Made by a program: the position numbers and the translations under genes. 64,000 nucleotides of DNA, from assembly GCA_026982315.1 (NCBI GenBank), contig JALSHI010000025.1, positions 124,001-188,000 of the forward strand, in the 5' to 3' direction. This document shows positions 26,125-35,988 of this stretch, piece by piece. Below the pieces are notes generated by a model. The model searched no databases, was not told the DNA's origin, and saw only the letters and a list, made by a program, of their open reading frames with translations. Every line of letters begins with the position of its first letter. Positions within the stretch are counted from its first letter, which is position 1. This stretch comes from Lysobacterales bacterium. Lineage in GTDB: Bacteria > Pseudomonadota > Gammaproteobacteria > Xanthomonadales > Marinicellaceae.

Positions 26125-26218
26125 ATAACGCCGCGTCTCACATTTTGAGACAGCAATAGTTATCATTGCTGGCTAAAGCGCATTTAATGGCGCCTTTTAG
26201 TAAACTCAGGATCTCTCT

Positions 26219-29200
26219 ATGCTGCACTTGCTAACCGCCTCCGATGAAAAACAGCTTGGCCAACAGCTGGTCAGTGATATCCGCGACACCGAAAGCACGC
26301 CTCTGGATCGGCATTGGCTGGTAGTGGAGAATCATGCCAGTAAGTCGTGGTTGCAACAGTCGTTGGCTCGTGAGTTGGGCATTTGCGCTGGCTTTGACTT
26401 CTTGCAACCTGGCTCGCTCATCTGGCGTACGTTGGAGGAGGCTGGCGTGGATATTCCGGCCACCCCCCAGTTTGATGCCCGCGTATTGCGCTGGCGCGTG
26501 GCCGCATGCCTGTACGAGAAGGAATCGCCTCTGGACTTGTCGGCGCTGATGCAGGCGGAGGAATTTGCCCGGGTGATGGATCGTTATTTGCATTATCGTC
26601 CAAAACTCATGCAACACTGGGCGCAGCGCAAGCAGACTGGTGACCCAGTGGCCGAACTTTGGCATGCCGTGGCCAACCAGTTTGGCCAACAGCATCCGCA
26701 TGTCTTGCTCGACAAGATCCAGCCCGGTACTGCCCATGCTCGCCAGCTTGAACAGCAGCTACCGGCAAGTATTCGCATCTTTAACCCCCGGCAGTTATCG
26801 CCCGTGCAATTACAGGCGGCACTGGTGTTGGCTCGATTTCGCCCGGTCTCCATTTATATCACCAACCCGTCACCAGACAATTTCTGGTTTGATATCAAAG
26901 ACAAACAGCAACAACTTTATGAAAAACTGAACAATCCTGCGCTGTTTGAGTATTACGATGGCGATAACCTTTCACCTTTGCTTGAGCAGCTAGGACGGCA
27001 AAAAGCCGGCCTGTTAAGTGCCTTGCTGGAACTGGAGGGCATGGATGGTTTCCGGCACACTGTTATTGAAAACGTGCCACAAAACACCAGTGCAAGCCTC
27101 CAGGCGAACGATACCTTGCTGACCAGCCTGCGCCACGATCTTTTAAGCAACCAGCCCAGCCCCAAACCGCATCCGGTGGATGCCTCCATACGCATACATG
27201 CTTGTCACAGTCGCCGTCGTGAACTGGAAGTGGCGCGGGATGATATCCTCGATGCCATTGAAAACCAGGGGCTGAAACCAGCTAAAATTCTGGTGTTGGC
27301 GCCGGATATCAACGATTATAGCCAGTGGATTGAAGGCGTTTTTGGCCAAGCCATGGCAAGGGAATATCACGACCCTGCTTCTGCTACCCCTCCAAGCACG
27401 CTATCGATCCGGATTCCCTGGCATATTGACCGCATGCATATCAAGGACGCGCCAGCGCCAGCTGCCTTGCTGGCGCTGTTAAACGCACTGGATGGCCGCC
27501 TGAGCGCGCCTGATGTAATTGATTTATTGCTGCATGAGCCGTTACGCGCCCGTTTTGGCATTGAGTTGTCTGATCTGCCCCGATTGGAAACGTGGATTCA
27601 GCAATCGGGGGTTTGCTGGGGACAGGATGCTGCGCACCGACGTCAACTGGGCTTTTATCCAAGCCAAACCAACACCTGGGCTTTTGGTTGTGACCGGTGG
27701 GTGGCGGGATTACTGCTAGGCGAGCATGATATTTCTCTGGATGTTCTGGAAACCTATGGCGCTCTGGAAGGTGACGAAGCGGTTTTTGCGGGCTTTTTTG
27801 ATTTTCTTGTCCGTTTGCAACAGGCTCACCAATGGTGGCAAGGCCAAAAGAATACAGGGTTGTCGTCAACCGAGTGGCTACAGGGATTGCAGGGCCTGAT
27901 TCGTGATTTTATGGCTGATTGCGATGTTCGGGGGCTGGAAAAAATCCAGGCTGAATTGCATAAAACGCTGCTCACAGAAACGCAAAAAACCCAGCCACAG
28001 CTTTTCCCGGAAACCGTATTAACACTGGTGGAAAAAGCCTTGGATAAAGGCGAGTACCATTCGGTTGGGGAAATTGGCGTGCGTTTTCAGAGTTGGGATA
28101 ACGCCTGCCTGGGCCCGGCAAAAATGGTTTTTGTGATGGGCATGAATGCCGGCGAATTCCCCAGAAATGAACCATTTTCTGATATGGACATCACCCGCAT
28201 ACAACCGGCGCCATTGGACAAAAACCGGCGTCTGAATGATAAAGATCTGTTGCTTGAGCTATTGGCCGAGCCACTGGATCGAGTGGCTTTTTCCTATCAG
28301 GGCTTTAGCCCCGCCGATAACATGGAACTGGCCCCATCCAATCTGCTGGAAACCTTGCTGGAATACCTGCAGGAAAAAACCCAAAAAAACGCTGAAAAGC
28401 CCTTCACAATCATCAAGCACAAGATGCATGGTTTTCACCCTGATTATTTCAGACAGGCAGAGAACAACAAGACACCAGATTTGTTCAGCTATCAGGGTTC
28501 CGCCTGCGAGCAAGCCAGGCAAATATGTCACCGTGTTGATCCGTCACCCGCATCGACGGCCATTTCAGCACGCCTCCCGCTGCAGGAAATCTCTTTGATC
28601 TCGCTCGAAGAGCTGGCGGCTTTTTTTGCTGATCCTGTTAAATACTTTCTCCGGCATTGTTTGCCGGTCAGGCTGGGAATTGCCGATGACACGCTGCCGG
28701 ATACAGAAAACTGGGATTTGCAGGGATTAAACAAATACCGGGCTGAAAAACTGGTGATGGATTTTCCCCTGACCCAGGCGCAGGACATTCAAAAATTACT
28801 GCACCTGGACGGCCTGTTGCCCGACACACCCACCGGACAACTGGCAGCCTCCACATTTGCCAGCTCCATGGCTGACATGCTGGCCATTCGCTCGCAGTTG
28901 CGCCTGCGACCGCAAGCCTTTGAATGGCGTGCCGATGATAATCAACCAGGTGTGGTGAGACAAGTCACCGGAGAACTCAGCATAACGGCTGACGGGACGC
29001 TGGTCAGTGTCGTGCCTGAAGCCGGGCAAAAAGGTGTGACGCCCAAAGCGGTGATAAGCCACTGGCTTGGCCATGTGTTTTTTTCTCCCGGGAGCGAATC
29101 CTGGCTGGTTTCTTCCGGCCAGTGTTTTCGCTTTGCGGCAATTTCCCGGCCCGATTGTGTTCAACAAAAAATGCTGGAGCAGTTTGCGCAGGGCAACCAG

Positions 29201-29485
29201 TCCCCATGGTTTGTGCTGCCCCGGCTGTGCCTCCGTGTGAATAAAAGCGGCCTTAACATTCTCGATAAGACGCATTACCTGAACGCCATTCATCAGGAAG
29301 CCGAAAAAGGCTATCACTGGCATCTGCGCCATTTTATGGACAATTACCAGGCCGTTGATTCGGCGCAATTGTCAGCCCTTCATGATATTTTCTTCCAGCC
29401 CCTGAACGAGTGCATAGCGGCGAGTTCATGGCCTGAGGCTGAACAGAATATTGTCAACGACTTAGCAAAGGGAACAGCCAGGTAA
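26219..29485 (+). CDS. recC: Exodeoxyribonuclease V subunit gamma (RecC)
   Basis: RecC holds the split DNA strands and recognises Chi in the RecBCD nuclease-helicase. The 1088-residue protein starts MLHLLTASDEKQLGQQL, contains HACHSRRRELEVARDDIL (a conserved RecC stretch), LRIPWHIDR-like sequence (here IRIPWHIDR), VGVRFQSWDN-like and FVMGMNAGEFPRNE. It is the first gene of recC-recB-recD with one-base and four-base overlaps between genes. An AGGA lies 9 bases upstream of the ATG. Somewhat shorter than E. coli RecC (1122), as expected across genera. Confidence 0.94.
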   Translation: MLHLLTASDEKQLGQQLVSDIRDTESTPLDRHWLVVENHASKSWLQQSLARELGICAGFDFLQPGSLIWRTLEEAGVDIPATPQFDARVLRWRVAACLYEKESPLDLSALMQAEEFARVMDRYLHYRPKLMQHWAQRKQTGDPVAELWHAVANQFGQQHPHVLLDKIQPGTAHARQLEQQLPASIRIFNPRQLSPVQLQAALVLARFRPVSIYITNPSPDNFWFDIKDKQQQLYEKLNNPALFEYYDGDNLSPLLEQLGRQKAGLLSALLELEGMDGFRHTVIENVPQNTSASLQANDTLLTSLRHDLLSNQPSPKPHPVDASIRIHACHSRRRELEVARDDILDAIENQGLKPAKILVLAPDINDYSQWIEGVFGQAMAREYHDPASATPPSTLSIRIPWHIDRMHIKDAPAPAALLALLNALDGRLSAPDVIDLLLHEPLRARFGIELSDLPRLETWIQQSGVCWGQDAAHRRQLGFYPSQTNTWAFGCDRWVAGLLLGEHDISLDVLETYGALEGDEAVFAGFFDFLVRLQQAHQWWQGQKNTGLSSTEWLQGLQGLIRDFMADCDVRGLEKIQAELHKTLLTETQKTQPQLFPETVLTLVEKALDKGEYHSVGEIGVRFQSWDNACLGPAKMVFVMGMNAGEFPRNEPFSDMDITRIQPAPLDKNRRLNDKDLLLELLAEPLDRVAFSYQGFSPADNMELAPSNLLETLLEYLQEKTQKNAEKPFTIIKHKMHGFHPDYFRQAENNKTPDLFSYQGSACEQARQICHRVDPSPASTAISARLPLQEISLISLEELAAFFADPVKYFLRHCLPVRLGIADDTLPDTENWDLQGLNKYRAEKLVMDFPLTQAQDIQKLLHLDGLLPDTPTGQLAASTFASSMADMLAIRSQLRLRPQAFEWRADDNQPGVVRQVTGELSITADGTLVSVVPEAGQKGVTPKAVISHWLGHVFFSPGSESWLVSSGQCFRFAAISRPDCVQQKMLEQFAQGNQSPWFVLPRLCLRVNKSGLNILDKTHYLNAIHQEAEKGYHWHLRHFMDNYQAVDSAQLSALHDIFFQPLNECIAASSWPEAEQNIVNDLAKGTAR

Positions 29486-32400
29486 TGAATGCACCTGATC
29501 TTCACAACCCGCCCCAAACACACATTCTGGATATTCCTGCCACCGGACCGGTGCTGATTGAAGCCAATGCAGGGACTGGAAAAACCTACACCCTGGTACA
29601 TTTGTACCTGCGTTTACTGCTGGAAAAGCAACTATTACCGTCGCAAATTCTGTTGCTGACATTCACCAATGCCGCTACGGATGAATTGCGCGTGCGTTTG
29701 CGCGAACTGCTTCGCACCGCCCATGCCGCCATGCATTCGGCGAACCCGGCCCAGGACATGGATCCCACCCTCCATGCCATCATCAGCCGTTTTCACAGTG
29801 AGCATCACCGCGATTGGCTCAAGTGGTGCCTGGTCAGCTTCGATCAGGCCGCGATTTTCACCATCAATGGTTTTTGCCAGCGCATCCTGGAGGATTACAA
29901 CCATCTTTGCGGCTCACCCGCGTTAGCGGAACTGGACGAGGACAACGGCGAGCAATTGCAAAATATTCTGGCCGATTACTGGCGTTTGCAAGAAGCCGAG
30001 ATTGATCCGAGTTTGCTGCGATTTGTCCACCAGGCGGGTATTCGGATCAGGCATGTGGGCAAAACAGCTTCCGATAAAGGGTTGCAGAAACTGGTTAGCG
30101 GCAAACAAAACAAGGGTGGGTTTAGCGATATTAATGTCCCCAAAGCGCCGGACAGCAAGGACTTGGCTCAGCGTTTTCACAGCCTCGAAAGCCGCTGGCA
30201 GACCGACAAAGAGAATCTGATACAGAAACTGGTAGATTCTCCCATCAGTCGCCTGACCAAAACAAAGTGGCAGAGTATGCACAGGGATATGGAAGCATTT
30301 TTTTCTTCAGGCGCCCTTGGCGGAACGTATCTCAAATACTTTAACGGCCTGGAAAAAGATAAACTGCCTTACAAGAAAGGGCACGATGCCAGCGACTATC
30401 CTGACGACGATTTTTTTACCGGGTTTGGCGCCCTTTATCAGGGCATGCTCTTGTTTGTTCAGGCCTTTCGCTATAACGCCTGGACCTATGCCTCCGAGCA
30501 ATTCCGGCAGCGACTGAAAACCCACGGGCATTATCGCTATCAGGATCAAATCGCACTGGTTCACCAGGCTGTCACCGCAACCGGTAGTCACTCGGCCCGG
30601 AAATTGCGGCAAAAAATCACACAGCAATGGCCGGTGGCCTTCCTGGACGAATTTCAGGACACCGATCAACAGCAGTTTGAAATTTTTTCCAGTTGCTACT
30701 TGGCCGATGACGTGCCGTCAGACCAGTTGAATCTGGTGATGGTTGGCGATCCGAAGCAGGCCATTTACGGCTTTCGCGGCGCCGATGTGTTTGTCTACGA
30801 AGAAGCCAAAAACCGTATGCGCCAATGGCAGGGCGAAAATCATCAATCGGCTTCAGAACAGGGCAAAACACCACGCATTCTGGCCTTGACCACCAATTGG
30901 CGTTCAACCCCGATGCTTATCGATTTTGTTAATGCGTGCTTTTCTGCGGACTTGCCGCTTAATCAGAACAGCGAAGAAACCGCCCCGCCGTTTGTTCTGC
31001 CGCATATCGGCTATCAGGCTTCTTGTGCGCCGGATGCCCATCAGACGCCACAGCCATTGCCGGATCCGCTTCTCAGCCAGCCTGTTGTTTTGCTTCATCA
31101 AAAGCCCGACGCATCCAGTAGTACTGAAAACAGCGACCTTCAAGTGCCCGCGATACCCCCGGAAACATGGGTGATTGATGAGATTCGCCGCTTGCTGGCC
31201 CTGGCCGATCAATCGGATGCGGAAAGTGGCAGCCAAGACCATGTTCTTGGCCCCCAAAGCATCGCCATTTTACTTCCCAAAAACGACCTGTGCCTGCAGT
31301 GGTACGAACGTTTGCTTCAGGCTGGTTTCCCCGCCACCTTGTGGAGTGAGCAAAAGGTTTTTGAGACCCAAATGGCCCAGGATGTTTTTTATCTTATGCG
31401 GGCCATTTTGCGCCCCACGGAAGAAAATATCCGTGCCGTTTTGCTTTCCTCGTTTTGTGATTTTTCTATGGATGAACTGTTGCGTGACACTGAAACCTTG
31501 CAGTCATGGCATGCGTATCTGCTGTCACTGGACAGCCTGTGGCGCAGCCAGGGTTTGACCTCGGTGCTCGATGCTGTGCAGAACCACCGGCAACTGCCAC
31601 GGGGAAACGCGTTTGTGCCATGGTTGAAGCGGATAGACGGAGAGCGCCGGGTCACGGATTTTAACCATCTGCTGGAATTACTGGCCGAGGAAGAAACTCA
31701 AGGGCGAAGCGGGGAAAAACTGCTGCAATGGCTGGCGGAAAATATCCAGGCTGTACAAAGCGATAACCATGAAGCCGCCAAGCGCCGTCTGGAAAGCGAC
31801 AAGCCGGGGATCAGTATCATGACATTGCACAAGTCCAAGGGCTTGCAATTCCCGGTGGTGTTTATGCCAAACCTGGAGGATTGCAAGAGCACGCCACCAA
31901 ACACAGACAAGCCACCTGTTCTCTGGCCGGTTTGTCACTATCACCGGTCCGAACCACAAACAGACGATTCCCGCTGGCAGGCGGTCACTGACTGGCAGAC
32001 CGGTGCCGAGGGTCGCATCAGCAGCTACCGGGAAGACCTGTCTGAACGCCGCCGTTTGTTGTATGTCGGCATGACCCGGGCCGAACAGCGTCTATATTTG
32101 ATTTACCAACAACCCGACTCAGGACTCGCTTCCTGTGTTTTTGCCCCTTATGCACAATTGTTACAAACAGATGATTTTTCTGCCTGGGTCTGTACTGGCA
32201 ACCAATTGATGCAGCAGACAGGGCAGGGGGCTGTCACCCGGCAGATCACGCCTTTTGACACGTCACAAGCTGATGACGTGCCGTTGGCGCCAAAAAGGTT
32301 TACCGCCTTCAAGCGACTCCAGGAGGTTGTTCAAGTCGGCAGCTTTAGCCGCTTGGTGAGTGATCTGGGACACGAAGCCAAAGACTTTTTTCACGAGCCC

Positions 32401-33201
32401 ATGCTTGAATCGCCAGAACTGGACCCAAACCCTGTTACAAGGCAAACAGCGCCTGTTTCTGTCGCAGAGCAGTTTCTGCATTTTCCCAAAGGCCCGGTTG
32501 CAGGCACTTGTTTTCATGAAATAATGGAGCATTGCCCATTAAAAAATCCCCATCAGTTGTCAGAAAACAGCGTCGTCCAGGCGCTGGAAAAGTTCGGGTT
32601 TCCGGTGACAGGTATCATTGGCCCTGACAATCAGCCCATCGACTGGTCGCAATGCTTGCGTAAACACGCCATCACGGTGTGTGAAACACCTCTGAATGAT
32701 ACCGGCCTGCGACTGGATAGCGGCGACGAATACTGGCCGGAAATGGAATTTTTGTTGCCAGCCACCCGCCTGCAGGCGGCACAGGTTAATGACTGGCTGG
32801 GCATCCACAGAAAGCAGCCTGTACAGGTGCTTTCCAAGGAACAGATAACCGGATTCCTGGGTGGGTTCATTGACCTAATTTTTAGCCATGACGGCCGCTT
32901 TTATGTGGTGGATTACAAGACCAATCACCTGGGCTACAGTGTCGAAAATTACTTGCCTGAGTCCCTGCAGACTGCCATTGAGGCGCATCACTATGACTTG
33001 CAGTATTTGCTTTACTCGGCAGCAGTGGTTCGCCTGTTACGCCAGCATGTTCAGGATTTTGACTATGAGCGCCATTTTGGTGGTGTCTATTATCTGTTTG
33101 TGCGCGGTATGGGACTGGACGCAACCTATCCACAGGCCGGAGTGTATTTTAATCGTCCTGAAAAGTCCCTGATTGAAGCGATTTTAGAGGTGATGGCATG
33201 A
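29485..33201 (+). CDS. recB: Exodeoxyribonuclease V subunit beta (RecB)
   Basis: RecB is the 3'-5' helicase and nuclease of RecBCD. The 1238-residue protein has Walker A IEANAGTGKTYTL (about 25-37), helicase motifs FLDEFQDTDQQQF, MVGDPKQAIYGFRGAD, IMTLHKSKGLQFPVVF and LLYVGMTRAEQRLYL, and a C-terminal nuclease domain with GFIDLIF and VVDYKTNHLG near residues 1125-1147 (the D...D...K active site). Its ATG overlaps the recC stop by one base. Confidence 0.97.
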   Translation: MNAPDLHNPPQTHILDIPATGPVLIEANAGTGKTYTLVHLYLRLLLEKQLLPSQILLLTFTNAATDELRVRLRELLRTAHAAMHSANPAQDMDPTLHAIISRFHSEHHRDWLKWCLVSFDQAAIFTINGFCQRILEDYNHLCGSPALAELDEDNGEQLQNILADYWRLQEAEIDPSLLRFVHQAGIRIRHVGKTASDKGLQKLVSGKQNKGGFSDINVPKAPDSKDLAQRFHSLESRWQTDKENLIQKLVDSPISRLTKTKWQSMHRDMEAFFSSGALGGTYLKYFNGLEKDKLPYKKGHDASDYPDDDFFTGFGALYQGMLLFVQAFRYNAWTYASEQFRQRLKTHGHYRYQDQIALVHQAVTATGSHSARKLRQKITQQWPVAFLDEFQDTDQQQFEIFSSCYLADDVPSDQLNLVMVGDPKQAIYGFRGADVFVYEEAKNRMRQWQGENHQSASEQGKTPRILALTTNWRSTPMLIDFVNACFSADLPLNQNSEETAPPFVLPHIGYQASCAPDAHQTPQPLPDPLLSQPVVLLHQKPDASSSTENSDLQVPAIPPETWVIDEIRRLLALADQSDAESGSQDHVLGPQSIAILLPKNDLCLQWYERLLQAGFPATLWSEQKVFETQMAQDVFYLMRAILRPTEENIRAVLLSSFCDFSMDELLRDTETLQSWHAYLLSLDSLWRSQGLTSVLDAVQNHRQLPRGNAFVPWLKRIDGERRVTDFNHLLELLAEEETQGRSGEKLLQWLAENIQAVQSDNHEAAKRRLESDKPGISIMTLHKSKGLQFPVVFMPNLEDCKSTPPNTDKPPVLWPVCHYHRSEPQTDDSRWQAVTDWQTGAEGRISSYREDLSERRRLLYVGMTRAEQRLYLIYQQPDSGLASCVFAPYAQLLQTDDFSAWVCTGNQLMQQTGQGAVTRQITPFDTSQADDVPLAPKRFTAFKRLQEVVQVGSFSRLVSDLGHEAKDFFHEPMLESPELDPNPVTRQTAPVSVAEQFLHFPKGPVAGTCFHEIMEHCPLKNPHQLSENSVVQALEKFGFPVTGIIGPDNQPIDWSQCLRKHAITVCETPLNDTGLRLDSGDEYWPEMEFLLPATRLQAAQVNDWLGIHRKQPVQVLSKEQITGFLGGFIDLIFSHDGRFYVVDYKTNHLGYSVENYLPESLQTAIEAHHYDLQYLLYSAAVVRLLRQHVQDFDYERHFGGVYYLFVRGMGLDATYPQAGVYFNRPEKSLIEAILEVMA

Positions 33202-34922
33202 ACGCCACGCAGCCGTTGACCGCACAAAACCCGGCCAGCCACGCCATTGATGGACAATGGGAAGTTGTCAAGGGTTTTTTGCAGCGCCGCCAGGCCAGTG
33301 AAGCGGTCAAGGCAACTTGTCGGCTTCTTTTGGAAAACACCCGCGCCAGCGGCTCGACCACCATGAGCATGCGATCCTTACAAGCCAGCGGCATCGACCT
33401 GCAAGCCAGTGATCCCCAGGTCAGTCCAGACGGACACAGCGGCGTACTGGTGGCTCACCAGAGCCAGGTCGGTTTTCGCCGCCACTGGAACCAGGAAAGC
33501 GCCATAGTCAGGGACTTTTTTGCCCAGCCAGATCCGCATGAACACTTTATTCCCACTGGCGCCAGCCAAAACCCGGCCCTGTTAGACGCTATGGCCGCCA
33601 GTTTGCCACAGGTCCGCATAAGCGATAGCCATAAACAAGCCCTGAAAACGCTGGAACAGGGGCGGCATCTTCTTATCAGCGGTGGCCCGGGAACGGGAAA
33701 AACCACCGCGTTAACATACCTGCTCCTGTTTATTCTGGCTCATCATCCAGGCGCTTCCATTGGATTGTGCGCGCCCACCGGAAAAGCCGCGCAGCGCATG
33801 AGTGAGAGCCTGGCCCAGGGGCTGAGCAACATTCACTGGCAAGCGCTTGAGCAAACCGGGCAGGGCAGTAAGCCAAGCATTTCGGATGCACTCAAAAATG
33901 TCTCTGGGCAAACCATACACCGCCTGCTGGGCTATCGGCCCGAGCATAACCAATTACGCTACCATGCCAAAAAACCAGCGCCTTATGACGTATTGATTGT
34001 GGACGAAGCCTCCATGCTGGATCTGTCTCTGATGCAGGCAATCATGACGGCCTTGAAGCCCGGGGCGGAGTTGATTTTATTGGGAGACGCCAACCAATTG
34101 CCACCGGTAGGTTGCGGCGCGCCTTTCGCTGACCTGTGTCATCTGGCGCAGATGTCAGGCAGCGAACAATGGATCCAATTGGATACCAATTATCGGTTTG
34201 CCCCACAATCCGGCATCGCCACTGCAGCCAGAGCAGCGCTGGATAATGATGCGGAAACCCTGCTGGCAGTCAGTCATGTCAATAAGCCATCCTCCGGAGG
34301 ATTTTCCTTTATACCGGCGCAAACAGCGAGTGAGCGCAAAGCGGCTTTAGCCCACTGGTTGAAAACCATTCCGGCGGAGATGATCGCCAATCAGCAATTC
34401 AAGGTTTTGTGCGCCACGAATCATGGGCCCGGCGGCGTTTTGGAGGCCAATGCCATGGTGGCGGAAATTCTCGGAAAAAAAACCGGCCCCGACCCTTTGC
34501 ACAATCCCCATGAGGGCCTGCCAATCATGGTGCTGAGTAACGACTACTATCGACAAGTCTTTAATGGCGATATCGGCATCGTCCACTGGCGCGATGGACA
34601 ATGGATGGTCAAGTTTGATCGACAGGAGGCCGGATTGCCTCGATGGTTGCCGTTGAATGCCCTGCGACATTGGCAAAGTGCCTATGCCATCACCATACAC
34701 AAAAGCCAGGGCTCGGAGTATCCGTGGGTACTGGCCCTGATAGAAGATGCGCAAAACACCGAACTGGCGGACGCGAAATTGCTTTACACCGCCATCACCC
34801 GCGCCAGCCACCACTTTACCCTTGTCAGCTCACCGGGCGTCATCAAGCAGGTTTTGACCCGCAATGGCAGACGAAACACCTTTATGCGCAGCATGGCCGC
34901 CAGTGGTCAAAGCTCAACTTAG
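33198..34922 (+). CDS. recD: Exodeoxyribonuclease V subunit alpha (RecD)
   Basis: RecD is the 5'-3' helicase of RecBCD. The 574-residue protein has Walker A SGGPGTGKTTAL (about 158-169), LCAPTGKAAQRMSESL, VDEASMLDLSLM, LLGDANQLPPVGCGA, and the late motif AYAITIHKSQGSEYPWV with LYTAITRAS. It overlaps recB by 4 bases (ATGA), completing recCBD. In E. coli ptrA (an M16 peptidase) lies inside this operon; here no gene intervenes, although an M16 gene lies about 1 kb downstream past two tRNAs. Confidence 0.96.
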   Translation: MNATQPLTAQNPASHAIDGQWEVVKGFLQRRQASEAVKATCRLLLENTRASGSTTMSMRSLQASGIDLQASDPQVSPDGHSGVLVAHQSQVGFRRHWNQESAIVRDFFAQPDPHEHFIPTGASQNPALLDAMAASLPQVRISDSHKQALKTLEQGRHLLISGGPGTGKTTALTYLLLFILAHHPGASIGLCAPTGKAAQRMSESLAQGLSNIHWQALEQTGQGSKPSISDALKNVSGQTIHRLLGYRPEHNQLRYHAKKPAPYDVLIVDEASMLDLSLMQAIMTALKPGAELILLGDANQLPPVGCGAPFADLCHLAQMSGSEQWIQLDTNYRFAPQSGIATAARAALDNDAETLLAVSHVNKPSSGGFSFIPAQTASERKAALAHWLKTIPAEMIANQQFKVLCATNHGPGGVLEANAMVAEILGKKTGPDPLHNPHEGLPIMVLSNDYYRQVFNGDIGIVHWRDGQWMVKFDRQEAGLPRWLPLNALRHWQSAYAITIHKSQGSEYPWVLALIEDAQNTELADAKLLYTAITRASHHFTLVSSPGVIKQVLTRNGRRNTFMRSMAASGQSST

Positions 34923-35050
34923 GCATGGCAATGAGCGCACACTTCGTGATGTGGTCAATCGATCATTCTCTGTGATCGGGCGCATTTTGTCTGTGGCTTT
35001 TTTAGCCATATCCGGGTAAAATACCGGCCAGATTTACAGCTGAATGTAGG

Positions 35051-35077
35051 TTTGAAAAAAGCCATTATTTTTTCAAA
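35051..35077 (+). terminator. Possible weak terminator after recD
   Basis: TTTGAAAAAA (35051-35060) and TTTTTTCAAA (35068-35077) form a 10-bp AT-rich hairpin. It lies between recD and the tRNA promoter. The stem has little GC, so strength is doubtful. Confidence 0.3.
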
Positions 35078-35083
35078 AAGTGG

Positions 35084-35112
35084 TTGACCTAAAAGCCGTA
35101 AATCAGCATAAT
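35084..35112 (+). promoter_or_regulatory. tRNA operon promoter
   Basis: TTGACC at 35084-35089, 17-bp spacer, CATAAT at 35107-35112, then ACCCGCT, a GC-rich discriminator typical of stable-RNA promoters under stringent control. The first tRNA begins at 35125. Confidence 0.75.
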
Positions 35113-35124
35113 ACCCGCTCTTTC

Positions 35125-35200
35125 GGGGCTATAGCTCAGCTGGGAGAGCGCTACACTGGCAGTGTAGAGGTCGGCGGTTCGATCCCGCCTAGCTCCACCA
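35125..35200 (+). tRNA. tRNA-Ala (anticodon GGC)
   Basis: 76 nt with encoded CCA. Acceptor GGGGCTA pairs with TAGCTCC, the anticodon stem CTACA/TGTAG encloses CTGGCAG (anticodon GGC), and the T arm GCGGTTCGATCCCGC is intact. Very close to E. coli tRNA-Ala(GGC). Confidence 0.97.
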
Positions 35201-35238
35201 AAAAAATTTGATCCTGGGCACAGAGCAAACACATGTGC

Positions 35239-35314
35239 GTCCCCTTCGTCTAGAGGCCTAGGACTCCGCCCTTTCACGGCGGCAACAGGGGTTCGAATCC
35301 CCTAGGGGACGCCA
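35239..35314 (+). tRNA. tRNA-Glu (anticodon TTC)
   Basis: 76 nt with encoded CCA. It starts GTCCCCTTCGTCTAG, has anticodon loop CTTTCAC with TTC, and a T arm AGGGGTTCGAATCCCCT. It follows tRNA-Ala by 38 bp and shares its promoter. Confidence 0.97.
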
Positions 35315-35325
35315 CTTTTACAGCT

Positions 35326-35352
35326 AAAAACCGGCATTATGCCGGTTTTTTT
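35326..35352 (+). terminator. Intrinsic terminator of the tRNA operon
   Basis: AAAAACCGGCA (35326-35336), TTA loop, TGCCGGTTTTT (35340-35350), then further T residues. Confidence 0.9.
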
Positions 35353-35445
35353 ATGCCCTGTCACTTCTGCTTCCCGGCTCGTGGCTGGCAGACTGAAATT
35401 GACGAAAATAATAGCAGGGTGGGTAGCGCGATGCCAGGGGAGTGG

Positions 35446-35465
35446 ATTCCCGCTTTCGCGGGAAT
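35446..35465. repeat. Palindromic repeat type A
   Basis: ATTCCCGCTTTCGCGGGAAT, an almost perfect 20-bp palindrome flanked by GG and GACGG. Copies recur near 41.36, 41.46 and 41.93 kb. REP-like intergenic element. Confidence 0.8.
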
Positions 35466-35507
35466 GACGGTGAGTACCATCATCCCAGGCGAGGCACTCT
35501 CTTTCTT

Positions 35508-35546
35508 CGTCATTCCGGGCGAGCACAAGCGAGACCCGGAATCCAT
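35508..35546. repeat. Palindromic repeat type B
   Basis: Outer arms CATTCCGGG and CCCGGAATC enclose GCGAGCACAAGCGAGA. An identical core recurs at 35781-35820 and a near copy at 41519-41556. Confidence 0.8.
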
Positions 35547-35780
35547 TCTTCAGTGTCACGCAGTTCCCAATTAGGCATAAAACCACAGGTTTCTCGAGTG
35601 TCATCAACGGGTGCCTACCTCGGTAAGCCCTGTGGTTGCGGGTACTCCTTTTTCGCGGGAATGACGGCGAGGGGGGCGAGAATGACGAAAAGTCCTGCCA
35701 TTGCGGCTGTTTTCCTTTCCCGATCATTGCGGGTGAGTCTCCTTATTCTTTACCATTCCAGGCGATTCCCCTTATTTCTC

Positions 35781-35820
35781 CGTCATTCCGGGCGAGCACA
35801 AGCGAGACCCGGAATCCATT
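35781..35820. repeat. Palindromic repeat type B, second copy
   Basis: Same arms and inner CGAGCACAAGCGAG as the copy at 35508-35546, in the same orientation. Confidence 0.8.
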
Positions 35821-35988
35821 ATCACAGCTAACAATACTGACAACATTGCTGATAACCCGCCTGTATGACACACAACCAGAAACCGAATGACTCCTGACAG
35901 CGAATCAACCATGACCAATGGACTATAGGCAAAGGTTGGATTGCTGTTAGAATTGATGAGTTATTCAACCCCATCAGGAGATTTTTTC

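Larger units (their letters stand above)
35353..35940. other. Non-coding stretch with palindromic repeats
   Basis: No convincing gene is present. Short open frames here run through repeats and lack ribosome binding sites. The stretch holds one clear copy of repeat type A, one partial copy (about 35650-35668) and two copies of repeat type B, listed separately. Confidence 0.7.

Noticed and set aside
26125-26218. Hairpin GTCTCA/TGAGAC before recC as a terminator or riboswitch
   Set aside because: Only six base pairs, no T run, no recognisable aptamer.
35089-35277. Open frame on the minus strand across the tRNA genes, reading GARRDRTADLYTASVALSQL
   Set aside because: It is the antisense of tRNA-Ala and flanks; such frames are common database artefacts. 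No ribosome binding site.
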